Assembly: GCA_031549345.1 (NCBI GenBank)
Contig: JAVBPY010000014.1
Location: 1 to 40,167, forward strand
DNA: 40,167 bases
Source: CASFRF01 sp031549345
GTDB lineage: Bacteria > Verrucomicrobiota > Lentisphaeria > Victivallales > Victivallaceae
Direction of reading: 5' to 3'
The position numbers and the translations under genes are program-made. The notes under the pieces are model-generated. The model did no database searches. It was not told the DNA's origin and worked only from the letters and a program-made list of their open reading frames with translations. Every line of letters begins with the position of its first letter. The stretch's first letter is position 1. Positions 1 to 7,834 of the stretch are shown piece after piece.

Positions 1-94
1 TAATACAAACGAGCTCAAAACATCCATTACAGAACGGTAAACGAAAATAAAAATCAATAAAATGCAATCGCCATACAAAGTGAGGCCATAGAAT

Positions 95-541
95 ATGAAA
101 CGAACAAATATCGCCGCCGCATTGCTCGTAACTATATTAACTGTATATTCACTCGACGCCGCCGATTACGGCGCACAACTACGAAACGCACGCGAACTCC
201 GCGACAAACGTAAATTCGAGGAGGCCATCCAGCTCGCCGAAGCCATCGCCGACGACCCAAGCGCACCCGCTCCCATCCGCGATTCCGCACGACGCATCCC
301 CATTGACGTACACATCAGGCGCGGAGAACACCTTAAAGCCGCGCAAATGATCGAACAAAATATACCCATTATTTCCACGCGCGAACAAGTCCCCCTCCGC
401 CTCGAATGCGCCAATCTCTACGAAAAAAGCGAGAAAATTAATCTAGCGTGCCACTCTTGGGAAGGTCTTATACGGGAGAATGATATCGAACATATTATTG
501 GCCTTTTTTTAATTGTGAATCAAGAGAGAATACTTCGATGA
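95..541 (+). CDS. Truncated exported helical-repeat protein
   Basis: 148 residues. Residues 1-22 form a signal peptide (KR near the start, hydrophobic core AALLVTILTVYSL, a plausible Ala cleavage site before ADYGAQL), so the product should be exported. Residues 25-125 are helical and TPR-like (RDKRKFEEAIQLAEAIADDP, then RRGEHLKAAQMIEQN), which suggests a protein-protein interaction scaffold. From about residue 128 the composition turns AT-rich and hydrophobic and the repeat pattern is lost, so the natural C-terminus has probably been replaced by unrelated sequence. No convincing Shine-Dalgarno precedes the ATG. It sits next to two clear pseudogenes, so it is probably itself a 5' gene fragment. 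I do not recognise a specific family. Confidence 0.5.
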   Translation: MKRTNIAAALLVTILTVYSLDAADYGAQLRNARELRDKRKFEEAIQLAEAIADDPSAPAPIRDSARRIPIDVHIRRGEHLKAAQMIEQNIPIISTREQVPLRLECANLYEKSEKINLACHSWEGLIRENDIEHIIGLFLIVNQERILR

Positions 542-652
542 ATACAGGGCTAATAACGATATAATATTTTGGAGTCTGGGAGCTGGCGGCCCAAGCCAAT
601 AGCCGCCCGTTCCCTATATTACCCAGCGCAACCAGGCTCCTTTTTAAACTCT

Positions 653-1177
653 TTGGGAGGCGCAAACACTAACTTTATTGCGGGCCATCACGCTGCCCGC
701 CTTGTAAAAGAAGGCGACAAGGTGTATACGTATGCGTGGCAGGATAAGCGCTGTTAACCGAGGGCGGGAAATTGACCCACGCCTACAATTATTACATCGA
801 TGGCCAGCTCGCGGGCGCGCGGCACGGGAACAAGGCCGAGTCGTTCCTGTGGGACGGCCTGGCGCTGATCGCCCGCAACGAAACCAAGTTCGTGAACGAA
901 CCCTCTACGTCACCGGCGGCAACCCGATCCTCGCCGACAACACGCTGCTCTTCAACGACATGCTCGGAAATACGTTAGGCCGCGCCGAAAACGGCAGCTA
1001 CGCCCCCGTCAGCATGACCGCCTTCGGCGAAACCACCGACCGCGCCGCGTTCTTCGCCAACAAACCCGCCGTCGGCGACCTCGGCTATTCCTGTTCCGCA
1101 ACTATCGCTCCGATCTGGGCAAATGGCAGACGGAGGATCCGTTAGGCTATCCCGACGGGTGGAACAACTTCTCGTAG
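653..1177 (+). pseudogene. RHS/YD-repeat protein remnant, three frame changes
   Basis: RHS core sequence can be read only by switching frames. Frame A (to about 744) gives TNFIAGHHAARLVKEGDK and YTYAWQDK. Frame B (about 751-900) gives LTHAYNYYIDGQLAG and SFLWDGLALIARNETKFVNE. Frame C (about 900-1085) gives YVTGGNPILADN, LFNDMLGNTLG and MTAFGETTDRAAFF. Frame A' (1088-1174) gives FLFRNYRSDLGKWQTEDPLG then YPDGWNN, followed by TAG. The order matches the C-terminal part of an RHS core, whose hallmark is the final DPLGYPDGWN-type motif. RHS proteins form shells around C-terminal toxins; no toxin tip is present here. The frame changes make this a dead gene unless they are sequencing errors. Confidence 0.85.
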
Positions 1178-1215
1178 GCTCTGATCCGGTTTTCAGTCCG
1201 GATGGGAGCTTTTTG
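1177..1215 (+). terminator. Rho-independent terminator after the RHS remnant
   Basis: A GC-rich stem pairs GCTCTGATCCGG with CCGGATGGGAGC around an 8-nt loop and is followed by TTTTT. It starts at the TAG that ends the RHS remnant, so the original transcription stop survived the decay of the gene. Confidence 0.7.
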
Positions 1216-1371
1216 GTTGTCGTTCAAGCCATTAATCTTGTCGCCCCCCCTAGATCATGCAGGCCAACAGTGAATTACTTGCACACAACATGATTACAGT
1301 ACATGGCACGGCGAACTCGCACGGCGGAGTCCAACAGGATCAGTATCCCAATCAGGAGTTTGCTGTGCCCC

Positions 1372-1702
1372 TTAGGGTACATCTTCAACCAGGCGACATG
1401 GCGAGCGCAGCAGTTCGTAATCAACCGAAGATCGGAGATTTCCCAGTTGGTCAGTCCATGAGTGATGATTGATCCGCAATTCCAGGAAGCCGATTTTTTC
1501 ATATGCCTGCCGGGTCTGAATGTTTTCCAGGGACGTGCTCAGGATGATCCTTTCATAACCATTCGCGAACAACCGTCGTATTCAGTCCCCGGGGAAAGCC
1601 GGCATGAGCCATTACCGCGCCATCGTTCCTCCACCGACACAATAATTGGGCATCGGCCGGTACGGCACCACGGACAGTCAGATTGTCGTCATGCAGCAGC
1701 AT
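1372..1702 (-). pseudogene. GNAT acetyltransferase remnant with the central domain deleted
   Basis: The N-terminal part of a GNAT N-acetyltransferase reads from about 1702 down to 1560 (LTVRGAVPADAQLLCRWRND, then the VREWL helix) and ends at a stop. The C-terminal part reads from 1572 down to 1372 (LENIQTRQAYEKIGF, then HSWTDQLGN and VDYELL), which is the typical last strand-helix of the fold. The intervening acetyl-CoA-binding region (the R/Q-x-x-G-x-G/A loop) is absent and the halves are in different frames. This looks like an internal deletion, so the product should be inactive. Confidence 0.75.
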
Positions 1703-1771
1703 AGCAATTCGATTCCTTATCTTACTCAACGCAAGCTCAACGATTGATTCCCTCGAGTTTACCCTGATCAT

Positions 1772-2515
1772 TCAATTTTTAGAGGCGCCTTCCAGGAAAG
1801 CGATGGCTTCCGGGAGCTCGGAAAAATGACGGATCAGGTAGTCGGACTCCACCCCTTCCCGGAAATGTTCACCCTGGTTGGACTTAAAAAACACGCATTT
1901 CATCCCCGCCTGCTGCGCGCCGTATACATCGCGGTAGATGTCGTTGCCGATAAACAACGCTTCGGAAGGGGCGATGTTGAGGGCATTCAAAGCGTGTTCG
2001 TACATGCGGCGGTCCGGCTTGCGGTAGCCGTAATCACTGGAAATAACGATCGGGTCGAAGTATTCCAGAAGGCCCACGGAGCGGAGCTCGGGCACTGCCC
2101 AAAGACGCTGCCCGTCCGAAACAGCCGCGAGCGCATACTTGTCCTTCAGGCCGTCAAGCACTTCGCGGACACCGTGGTAAAGCTGGAGTTTGTAGCGCGA
2201 AGCCGCGCGGAAAACTTCCGCGGTCAGTTCCGGCAGGATGGCGCGCCGCTCCGGCGGGATTTCCATGGCTTTTTCCGCCGACTCGATAAGTTCGCGAAAA
2301 AGGGCGACCACATCGAACTCCGCAAATTCCTCCTCGCCGTGGCGCTGTTTCCGATTCAATTCGAAATACCGTTCGCGGAGCGCATCGGGCGAGAGAAAAA
2401 TCCCCTGGTATTCCAGAAAATTGGCGACGACACGGTAGAGATTGTCCTCCCCTTCGTTGGTGAGAATGTCCGAAACGGTCCCGTTGATGTCGAAAAGCAG
2501 TGCGCGAAATTTCAT
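1772..2515 (-). CDS. HAD-family hydrolase (phosphatase-like)
   Basis: 247 residues. Motif I is FDINGT (nucleophile D9), motif II Ser lies in AAVSDGQ, motif III Lys in GYRKPDRRMYEHAL and motif IV is FIGNDIYRDVYGA with two Asp. A helical cap lies between motifs I and II. This is a cytosolic haloacid-dehalogenase-superfamily enzyme that probably removes phosphate from a small metabolite. Motif I normally reads DxDGT; here the second Asp, the general acid/base of the phosphatases, is Asn (D-I-N-G-T), so activity may differ. The ATG overlaps the upstream kinase stop as ATGA, so I start here rather than at longer in-frame candidates. Translation is likely coupled to that kinase-like gene, and the two may act on the same metabolite. 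Substrate unknown. Confidence 0.85.
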   Translation of the reverse strand: MKFRALLFDINGTVSDILTNEGEDNLYRVVANFLEYQGIFLSPDALRERYFELNRKQRHGEEEFAEFDVVALFRELIESAEKAMEIPPERRAILPELTAEVFRAASRYKLQLYHGVREVLDGLKDKYALAAVSDGQRLWAVPELRSVGLLEYFDPIVISSDYGYRKPDRRMYEHALNALNIAPSEALFIGNDIYRDVYGAQQAGMKCVFFKSNQGEHFREGVESDYLIRHFSELPEAIAFLEGASKN

Positions 2516-3522
2516 GATCCTCCCCGCAAACATTCTTTGGCTTCGTGAATTAAATTCCGGCGGTGCCCCGCATCCAGCCACGCGTTGCGGGCGATCCGGA
2601 GCAGTGTGATGCCCATATAAAAAGGCACGCGGCGCGCCATGGCCCGGAACGCGCGATCGCGATCCGGGAAATGGCAGGCGTATTCCCACAAGAAATGACC
2701 GATAAAGGGCTCCGCCGCAAAGCGGTTCCCCGTTGCGCGCAGAAAAAAGTGTTTGAGTTCCCCCGCGATGCGCCCGGTGTCGTACACACGGTCGGAACGC
2801 CGGAGACGCTCAAGATCGAAAGAGATAACGCTGAGCCCATCCCCGAAGAGGAAGTTTTCCGGCGTGGCGTCCCCGTGCGCATACACCAGACAATCCTCCC
2901 ACATTGCACTGTTCCGCCGCCAATGGTCGCGCCAGTAATCGAGTTCGCATTTCTCGTTCCAGTCCATCATCCCCCCCTCGCGGAGCCCTTGCGTCATGCA
3001 ATCCAAATAGGTGCACGATTCGTCGAAGTTCACAGGATGCGGAATGGCTGTGCGGTTGTGAAAGGACGCAAGAAAATACGCCAGCGCCGTCAACTTTCCG
3101 AAGAGGAGTCCCCGGTCCCCCGTGCGTATGGAACGCTCGATGATGGAGCTCAGGAGCTCCCCGCCGCAATGCTCGACACCCAGGAGTTTGTTCAAATCGT
3201 CGTTTCGCCCCAAAGGACGCGCGATATAATGCGGCCCGCCGGTGAAACCGTAGGAGCGCATGGTTTCAAGATTCGATTTTTCCCGCGAGAGCCGCCGCGC
3301 GGCCGCGTCGCCGTTCGGGGCGCGGTTTGAAAGAAAAAACTTGCCGACCACGCGCATTCCCGAATATTTTTCCTCGTACAAATATACGTCATTGGAGCCG
3401 TTCAGACGAAAAACGCGGTAACGGGGACGCGGCGGTGCCCAGCCCATCTGCGGTTGAATTTCGTGCCTGAGGTATTCATACAGCTGATCGTTCTCGGGCA
3501 GATGCCCGACGTAGTGTCCCAT
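2512..3522 (-). CDS. APH/choline-kinase-like phosphotransferase
   Basis: 336 residues of the aminoglycoside phosphotransferase / protein-kinase-like fold. A candidate ATP-binding Lys lies in VVGKFF (about K61). The catalytic loop is YAHGDATPENFLF (H216, D218, N223) and the metal-binding Asp is in VISFDLERL (about D236), the APH counterpart of DFG. There is no signal peptide, so it is cytosolic. A GGGAGG ribosome site stands 6-7 nt before the ATG. It overlaps the downstream HAD gene by 4 nt (ATGA), which suggests a kinase/phosphatase pair. Family members phosphorylate small alcohols, sugars or antibiotics; nothing here fixes the substrate, and resistance should not be assumed. Confidence 0.8.
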   Translation of the reverse strand: MGHYVGHLPENDQLYEYLRHEIQPQMGWAPPRPRYRVFRLNGSNDVYLYEEKYSGMRVVGKFFLSNRAPNGDAAARRLSREKSNLETMRSYGFTGGPHYIARPLGRNDDLNKLLGVEHCGGELLSSIIERSIRTGDRGLLFGKLTALAYFLASFHNRTAIPHPVNFDESCTYLDCMTQGLREGGMMDWNEKCELDYWRDHWRRNSAMWEDCLVYAHGDATPENFLFGDGLSVISFDLERLRRSDRVYDTGRIAGELKHFFLRATGNRFAAEPFIGHFLWEYACHFPDRDRAFRAMARRVPFYMGITLLRIARNAWLDAGHRRNLIHEAKECLRGGS

Positions 3523-3554
3523 CGCGTCCTCCCGGGTGTTTCGTCATCAGTATG

Positions 3555-3582
3555 AACTTAACACGCGGAAAGAAAATTGCAA
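3555..3582 (-). promoter_or_regulatory. Possible promoter for the kinase/HAD pair
   Basis: In the 64-nt gap after hpt the minus strand reads TTGCAA, 16 nt, then TAAGTT. The -35 hexamer and spacing match other promoters in this window, but the -10 is weak. It would let the kinase/HAD pair be expressed independently of the hpt operon. Confidence 0.35.
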
Positions 3583-3586
3583 CCGC

Positions 3587-4099
3587 TTATCCGTGCAAAA
3601 CGCCGATAAAAGGCAAATTACGGTACTCTTCGTCGGCATCCAGCCCGTAGCCGACGACGTAATCGTCGCCGATGGAAAATCCGCGAAAGTCCGCCGACGG
3701 AAGCCCCCCGGCAAGGCGGCAGGAAACTTTATCCAGAAGAACGCACGTTTTCACGTCGGCGGCGCCTTCGGCAAAATAAAACGCACACACGTTTTGCAAT
3801 GTCAGCCCGGTGTCGAGAACGTCGTCCAGAAGAAGGACGTTCGCGCCGCGCACCGGCAGTTTCGGGCGGCTCCGCCAGCGAAGTTTCCCCGTGCTGCTTG
3901 TTCCAATGTAACTCGAAACGGCGATCGTGTCCAGCTTTAACGGCAGCGGTATGCGGCGCAACAAATCGGCGGCGAAAAAAAGTCCTCCGTTCATCAGCGT
4001 TACGACAAGCACGGGCACGCCAGTGTAATGGGTTGTCAGCTCGGCGCCGAGGGCGTCGAGCCGGGCCGCAATGGTTTTTTCATCCAAAAGAACACGCAT
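3587..4099 (-). CDS. hpt: Hypoxanthine(-guanine) phosphoribosyltransferase
   Basis: 170 residues, close to the usual bacterial HPRT length. The PRPP-binding signature is VLLLDDVLDTGLTL (about 88-101), and the C-terminal base-binding segment DYVVGYGLDADEEYRNLPFI is characteristic. It converts hypoxanthine or guanine plus PRPP to IMP or GMP and PPi in the cytosol (purine salvage). The start MRVLLDEK is preceded by AAGGAA at good spacing; longer in-frame starts run into the CYTH gene and lack support. It starts 2 nt after the CYTH stop and is the last gene of the ppx-ppk-pfk-CYTH-hpt run. Its PPi product links it loosely to its phosphate-metabolism neighbours. Confidence 0.93.
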   Translation of the reverse strand: MRVLLDEKTIAARLDALGAELTTHYTGVPVLVVTLMNGGLFFAADLLRRIPLPLKLDTIAVSSYIGTSSTGKLRWRSRPKLPVRGANVLLLDDVLDTGLTLQNVCAFYFAEGAADVKTCVLLDKVSCRLAGGLPSADFRGFSIGDDYVVGYGLDADEEYRNLPFIGVLHG

Positions 4100-4101
4100 T
4101 T

Positions 4102-4578
4102 TCAGTTCCTTTTCCAACATCCGTACGGGTATATGGCAAGGGCGCCGTTCGTATACGCGGGGTCGTCGGAAACCTCGTCGCCGAGCCACGGGGGACGCAC
4201 CGGAAACGCCCCTTCACTCTCCAACTCGATTTCGGCGGTAAAAAGTCCGGCATTCGCCCCGGAATAGACATCCACCTCCCAGAGCGCCCCCTCGAAGGAG
4301 ACAAGATAACGGAGTTTTTCCACAAGACGTGTCCCGCAAAATTCCTCCAGCATGGCCGCCGCGTCTTCCGGGGGAATCTCGTACTCGAACTCGCTGCGTG
4401 TATAGCCGTGCCGCGTACCCTTGATCGTCAGGAATCCGCGGCCGCCCATCAAACGCACGCGGCATGTCGTGTCGCCCGCGCGTTCAAAATACCCCTGCCG
4501 GATCGATGTCCCGGCATCGGCGGAACGCCGCCAGGAATCGTCCTTCAGCAGAAATTTCCTCTCGATTTCCAGTCCCAT
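4102..4578 (-). CDS. CYTH-domain protein (triphosphate tunnel metalloenzyme family)
   Basis: 158 residues, a stand-alone CYTH domain. The defining ExExK motif is at the very N-terminus (EIERKF, residues 4-9). Barrel strands follow with the expected alternating charges: RQGYF, CRVRLMGGRGFLTIKG, FEYEIP, VEKLRY, WEVDVYSGANAGLFTAEIEL. CYTH enzymes bind triphosphate groups inside a tunnel with divalent metal. Small bacterial members hydrolyse inorganic tripolyphosphate or thiamine triphosphate, and some are class IV adenylate cyclases. Set between pfk/ppk/ppx and hpt, tripolyphosphatase is my preferred role (inference). The ATG is chosen because the motif must lie at the N-terminus. It begins 2 nt after the pfk stop. 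Confidence 0.9.
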   Translation of the reverse strand: MGLEIERKFLLKDDSWRRSADAGTSIRQGYFERAGDTTCRVRLMGGRGFLTIKGTRHGYTRSEFEYEIPPEDAAAMLEEFCGTRLVEKLRYLVSFEGALWEVDVYSGANAGLFTAEIELESEGAFPVRPPWLGDEVSDDPAYTNGALAIYPYGCWKRN

Positions 4579-4580
4579 GC

Positions 4581-5693
4581 TTACTCTCCGAAACTCACGC
4601 CCAGACTTTTGGCCGCCAACATCCACGGGTGATCCAGGGGAACCACTTTCCGGATGCCGGCCACGTCCTCGATCGGAACCATCTTGGTCCGCTCTCCGTC
4701 CGCGGCGATCATCACACCGTAGCGCTTGTTCAAGACAGCCTGCGCAGCCGCCACACCCAGGCGGCTGGAGAGCAATCGATCCGCGCTCGACGGCGAACCG
4801 CCGCGCTGCAAATGCCCAAGTATCGTTACACGCGTTTCCAATCCGGTAAGCTCCTCCAGCCTGCGGGCCAATTGGAACGTGCGTCCGGTTTGCGACTGAA
4901 AGAGCTCCAACTCCGCCTTGGCTGCGTCGCGCTCCTCCTTGGTTTTCGCGTTCTCCTTCCGCTCGGAAAGCTGCGCCTGGCGGGCGCAATCCTCCACCGA
5001 AAGCGCGCCTTCGGCCACGGGCACGATGCTGAACAACTTCCCCGCGCGGGTGCGCCGCAGAAGCTCCTTGGCCACTTGCTCCACGCGGTACGGAATCTCC
5101 GGCAGAAGAATCACATCCGCGCCCCCGGCCAGCCCGCCGCCCAGAGTCAGCCACCCCGCCTTGTGTCCCATGATTTCGACCAATATGATCCGCTTATGGC
5201 TGCTGGCGGTGGAGTGCAGATTGTCCACCGCTTCGGTGGCGACTTCCAGCGCGGTGTCGAACCCGATGGTACTGTCGGTCATGGCGACGTCGTTGTCGAT
5301 GGTTTTGGGCAATGTAATGATGTTCAACCCCGCCGCCTGAAGCGGGAGAACGCTTTTGTGGGTCCCCCCGCCGCCGATGCAGATCAAGCATTCAAGCTGG
5401 TGTTTCCGGTAATTTTCCACAATCGCGGCGGTCATGTCGGTGATGCCGCCGTTGACGGGCATTCGCGTCGGTTTGTGGCGGCTCGTGTGAAGAATGGTAC
5501 CGCCGACAGTCAGGATGCCGGAACATGTGGCATCGTCCAAATCCATCGTCCGGTCGAAGGCAATGCCTTCAAAGCCGTCCCGGAACCCGATCAGGCGGTA
5601 GCCGGCGCGCGCCAGCGTTTTGCCGATCGCCCGGATGGCCGCATTCAAGCCGGGGCTGTCGCCTCCGGCGGTTAAGACGCCTACGCAATTCAT
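4581..5693 (-). CDS. pfkA: 6-phosphofructokinase, donor (ATP or PPi) uncertain
   Basis: 370 residues. TAGGDSPGLNAAIR near the N-terminus, GGGGTHKS (107-114), PKTIDND (129-135, catalytic D133), VEIMGHKAGW (172-181) and the LGHLQRGGSPS C-terminal signature identify a PFK. It phosphorylates fructose-6-phosphate in glycolysis. The donor signature is mixed: Gly at the E. coli G104 position favours ATP, but Lys replaces G124 (PKTIDND), as in PPi-dependent or mixed-donor enzymes, and the D103 position is Gly. A charged helical insertion (about 236-262, KENAKTKEERDAAKAELE) lengthens it beyond E. coli PfkA. Its ATG overlaps the ppk stop (ATGA). If PPi-dependent, it would use a by-product of the neighbouring salvage and polyphosphate chemistry. 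Confidence 0.9.
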   Translation of the reverse strand: MNCVGVLTAGGDSPGLNAAIRAIGKTLARAGYRLIGFRDGFEGIAFDRTMDLDDATCSGILTVGGTILHTSRHKPTRMPVNGGITDMTAAIVENYRKHQLECLICIGGGGTHKSVLPLQAAGLNIITLPKTIDNDVAMTDSTIGFDTALEVATEAVDNLHSTASSHKRIILVEIMGHKAGWLTLGGGLAGGADVILLPEIPYRVEQVAKELLRRTRAGKLFSIVPVAEGALSVEDCARQAQLSERKENAKTKEERDAAKAELELFQSQTGRTFQLARRLEELTGLETRVTILGHLQRGGSPSSADRLLSSRLGVAAAQAVLNKRYGVMIAADGERTKMVPIEDVAGIRKVVPLDHPWMLAAKSLGVSFGE

Positions 5694-7834
5694 GGTGCTT
5701 CCTCCTCGGGAATTACAGGTTTAACAAAAACAGGGAGCGTATCCCCGGCGGCTTCGGCGCGCGCGGCGGCGGCCTGGTCGCGAAAATAACAATACGTCCG
5801 GTACTGGCTGCGGTGCGGGGTGTGTTCGGCGGGGAGACGCCGGGTGTAACGCCCCGAAGCAAGGAGCCGCCGCCCTTTTTCCGTATCCTCCAGCTGAAAG
5901 CGGAGTACCGCGTCGATGGTCTTCCGGATGCCCGGATCTTCCACCGGGAAAAAGAGTTCCACGCGCCGGTCCAGATTCCGGAACATCCAGTCGGCGCTGG
6001 CGAGAAAATACTCCGGGTCGCCGCCGTTGTGAAAGTAAAAAACCCGCGTGTGCTCCAAATAGCGGTCCACAATGCTTACAATCCGCATGTTCTCACAGCC
6101 GGAATCCGGCTTCAGACAACAGATGCCGCGCACGATCAGATCGATTTCCACCCCCGCGCGGCAGGCTGAATGGAGTTTGGCGATCACCTCCGGATCGACA
6201 AGGCTGTTCATCTTCGCCACAATGCGCCCGCGCCCGCCCGATGTCGCATAGCGAGTTTCCCGCTCGATCAAAAGGAGGATCCGGGCGCGCATATCAAAGG
6301 GCGACGCGGCGATTTTCCGCCAACGCGCCGGCGGCGCGGAGTAGCCGGTCATCACGTTGAAGAGCATGGCCACATCGAAGGCGAGATCCGGGTCGCAGCT
6401 CATAATTCCCATATCGGTGTAAAGCGCCGCGGTTTTATCGTTGTAGTTCCCGGTCCCCAAATGCAGATAACGCCGGATGGCGCCGTTTTCGCGGCGGACG
6501 ATCAGCAACGCTTTGCAGTGCACCTTCAAATCGGCGATGCCGTAGACGACATGCGCGCCGGACTCTTCCAGCCGCCGCGCCCATAGGATGTTGTTGTTTT
6601 CGTCGAAACGGGCCTTCAACTCGACGACGACGGTTACTTGTTTGCCGTTCTCCGCCGCGCGCTGGAGGGCGCGGACGACCGGCGAATTGCCGCTCACCCG
6701 GTACAAGGTCTGCTTGATGGCCAACACATCCGGGTCTTCCGCGGCCTCTTCCAGGAGGCGGACGATCGGGATGAACGCCTGGTACGGCGGGGCGACAAGG
6801 ATGGTCCCCTGCCGGGCGATCGCCTCGAAGCACGACTCCATGCGGTGAAATTCCGGCGAAAGGACCGGCGACCACGTTTCCTCCAGCAGCTCCGGGCGGC
6901 CGATTTTGCCGACCAATTCAAACAACTGCTTGTAATGGAGCATCCCCGGCGCTTCGTACCAATAAAGATCGTCCAGCATCAGTGTTTGCGCGAGCCAGCG
7001 GGCGAGTGGAGTGCGCGAAGAACCGGCGATTTCCAATCGGATCGGTTCGCGGCGGCGGCGCTGCAGGAGTTGTCGCTCGATGCTGCGCAGCAAATCCTCC
7101 ACACCTTCGGATTCGACGGCGAAATCCATGTCCCGCGTCAGGCGGAAAGGAAAGTGTTCGACAATTTCGCACCCCGCGAAAAGTTCCGACAGGTGGCCGG
7201 AAATCACGTCCTCCAAACGGACGAAACATTGCCCGGGCAGACCGTCGTCCACCGAAAGAAAGCGCGGGAGAACCTCCGGCACCTCCACCAACGCATGCAA
7301 AAGCGTTTCTTCGCCGTCGCGGCGCAAACTCAGGGCGATTTCGATCGCGCCGTTGGCCAGGGGGGGAAAGGGGTGCGCCTCGTCCACCGCAAGCGGCGTA
7401 AGGGCGGGGAGAATCTGGGCGCGGAAACGGCGCGAAAGCTCCTGCTGTGCGGCGATGGGGAGCGCTTCCGGCGTGCTCAAACGAATCTGTACGGCGCCGA
7501 GCTCCGGCAAAAGACGGTCGTAAAAGAGCTCGTGCTGGCGGCGCAGGAGCTTATCGATCCTGCGCCGCAGGATTTTGAGCTGTTCGCTGGGGCGTACGCC
7601 GGCGGCATCGGGAAAATCGCATTCCAGCTGCACCATTTTGCGCAATCCGGCGATGCGGACCATGAAAAACTCATCCAGGTTCCCGCTGCATATGGCGATG
7701 AATTTCAAACGTTCCAAGAGGGGGTTTGCCGGACATCCCGCCTCGTCCAAAACCCGCATATTGAAGGCCATCCAACTGATTTCCCGGCTGATGTAATCGC
7801 CGGGGCCAGCGCTTTTTCGTTCTTTCCGTGTCAT
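5690..7834 (-). CDS. ppk: Polyphosphate kinase 1
   Basis: 714 residues, full length. The N-terminal domain starts YISREISWMAFNMRVLDEA, and a head domain precedes two phospholipase-D-like catalytic domains. Conserved elements are LAIKQTLYRVSG, VELKARFDENNNI, KVHCKALLIVRRE (H439) and LHLGTGNYNDKTA (H458), which correspond to the phospho-His region. PPK1 reversibly transfers the gamma-phosphate of ATP onto polyphosphate chains at the membrane or in the cytosol. It overlaps ppx upstream and pfk downstream by 4 nt each (ATGA), so the three are translationally coupled. The C-terminus is complete (PHRSQYRTYCYFRD). Confidence 0.96.
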   Translation of the reverse strand: MTRKERKSAGPGDYISREISWMAFNMRVLDEAGCPANPLLERLKFIAICSGNLDEFFMVRIAGLRKMVQLECDFPDAAGVRPSEQLKILRRRIDKLLRRQHELFYDRLLPELGAVQIRLSTPEALPIAAQQELSRRFRAQILPALTPLAVDEAHPFPPLANGAIEIALSLRRDGEETLLHALVEVPEVLPRFLSVDDGLPGQCFVRLEDVISGHLSELFAGCEIVEHFPFRLTRDMDFAVESEGVEDLLRSIERQLLQRRRREPIRLEIAGSSRTPLARWLAQTLMLDDLYWYEAPGMLHYKQLFELVGKIGRPELLEETWSPVLSPEFHRMESCFEAIARQGTILVAPPYQAFIPIVRLLEEAAEDPDVLAIKQTLYRVSGNSPVVRALQRAAENGKQVTVVVELKARFDENNNILWARRLEESGAHVVYGIADLKVHCKALLIVRRENGAIRRYLHLGTGNYNDKTAALYTDMGIMSCDPDLAFDVAMLFNVMTGYSAPPARWRKIAASPFDMRARILLLIERETRYATSGGRGRIVAKMNSLVDPEVIAKLHSACRAGVEIDLIVRGICCLKPDSGCENMRIVSIVDRYLEHTRVFYFHNGGDPEYFLASADWMFRNLDRRVELFFPVEDPGIRKTIDAVLRFQLEDTEKGRRLLASGRYTRRLPAEHTPHRSQYRTYCYFRDQAAAARAEAAGDTLPVFVKPVIPEEEAP

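Noticed and set aside
2512..3522. Antibiotic-resistance call for the APH-like gene
   Set aside because: The catalytic loop is generic to small-molecule kinases; no aminoglycoside-specific features are visible and it is coupled to a metabolic HAD gene.
4464..5675. 403-codon plus-strand open frame
   Set aside because: It lies antisense to the well-supported phosphofructokinase gene and its composition (His/Arg/Gln-rich) is a shadow of that gene.
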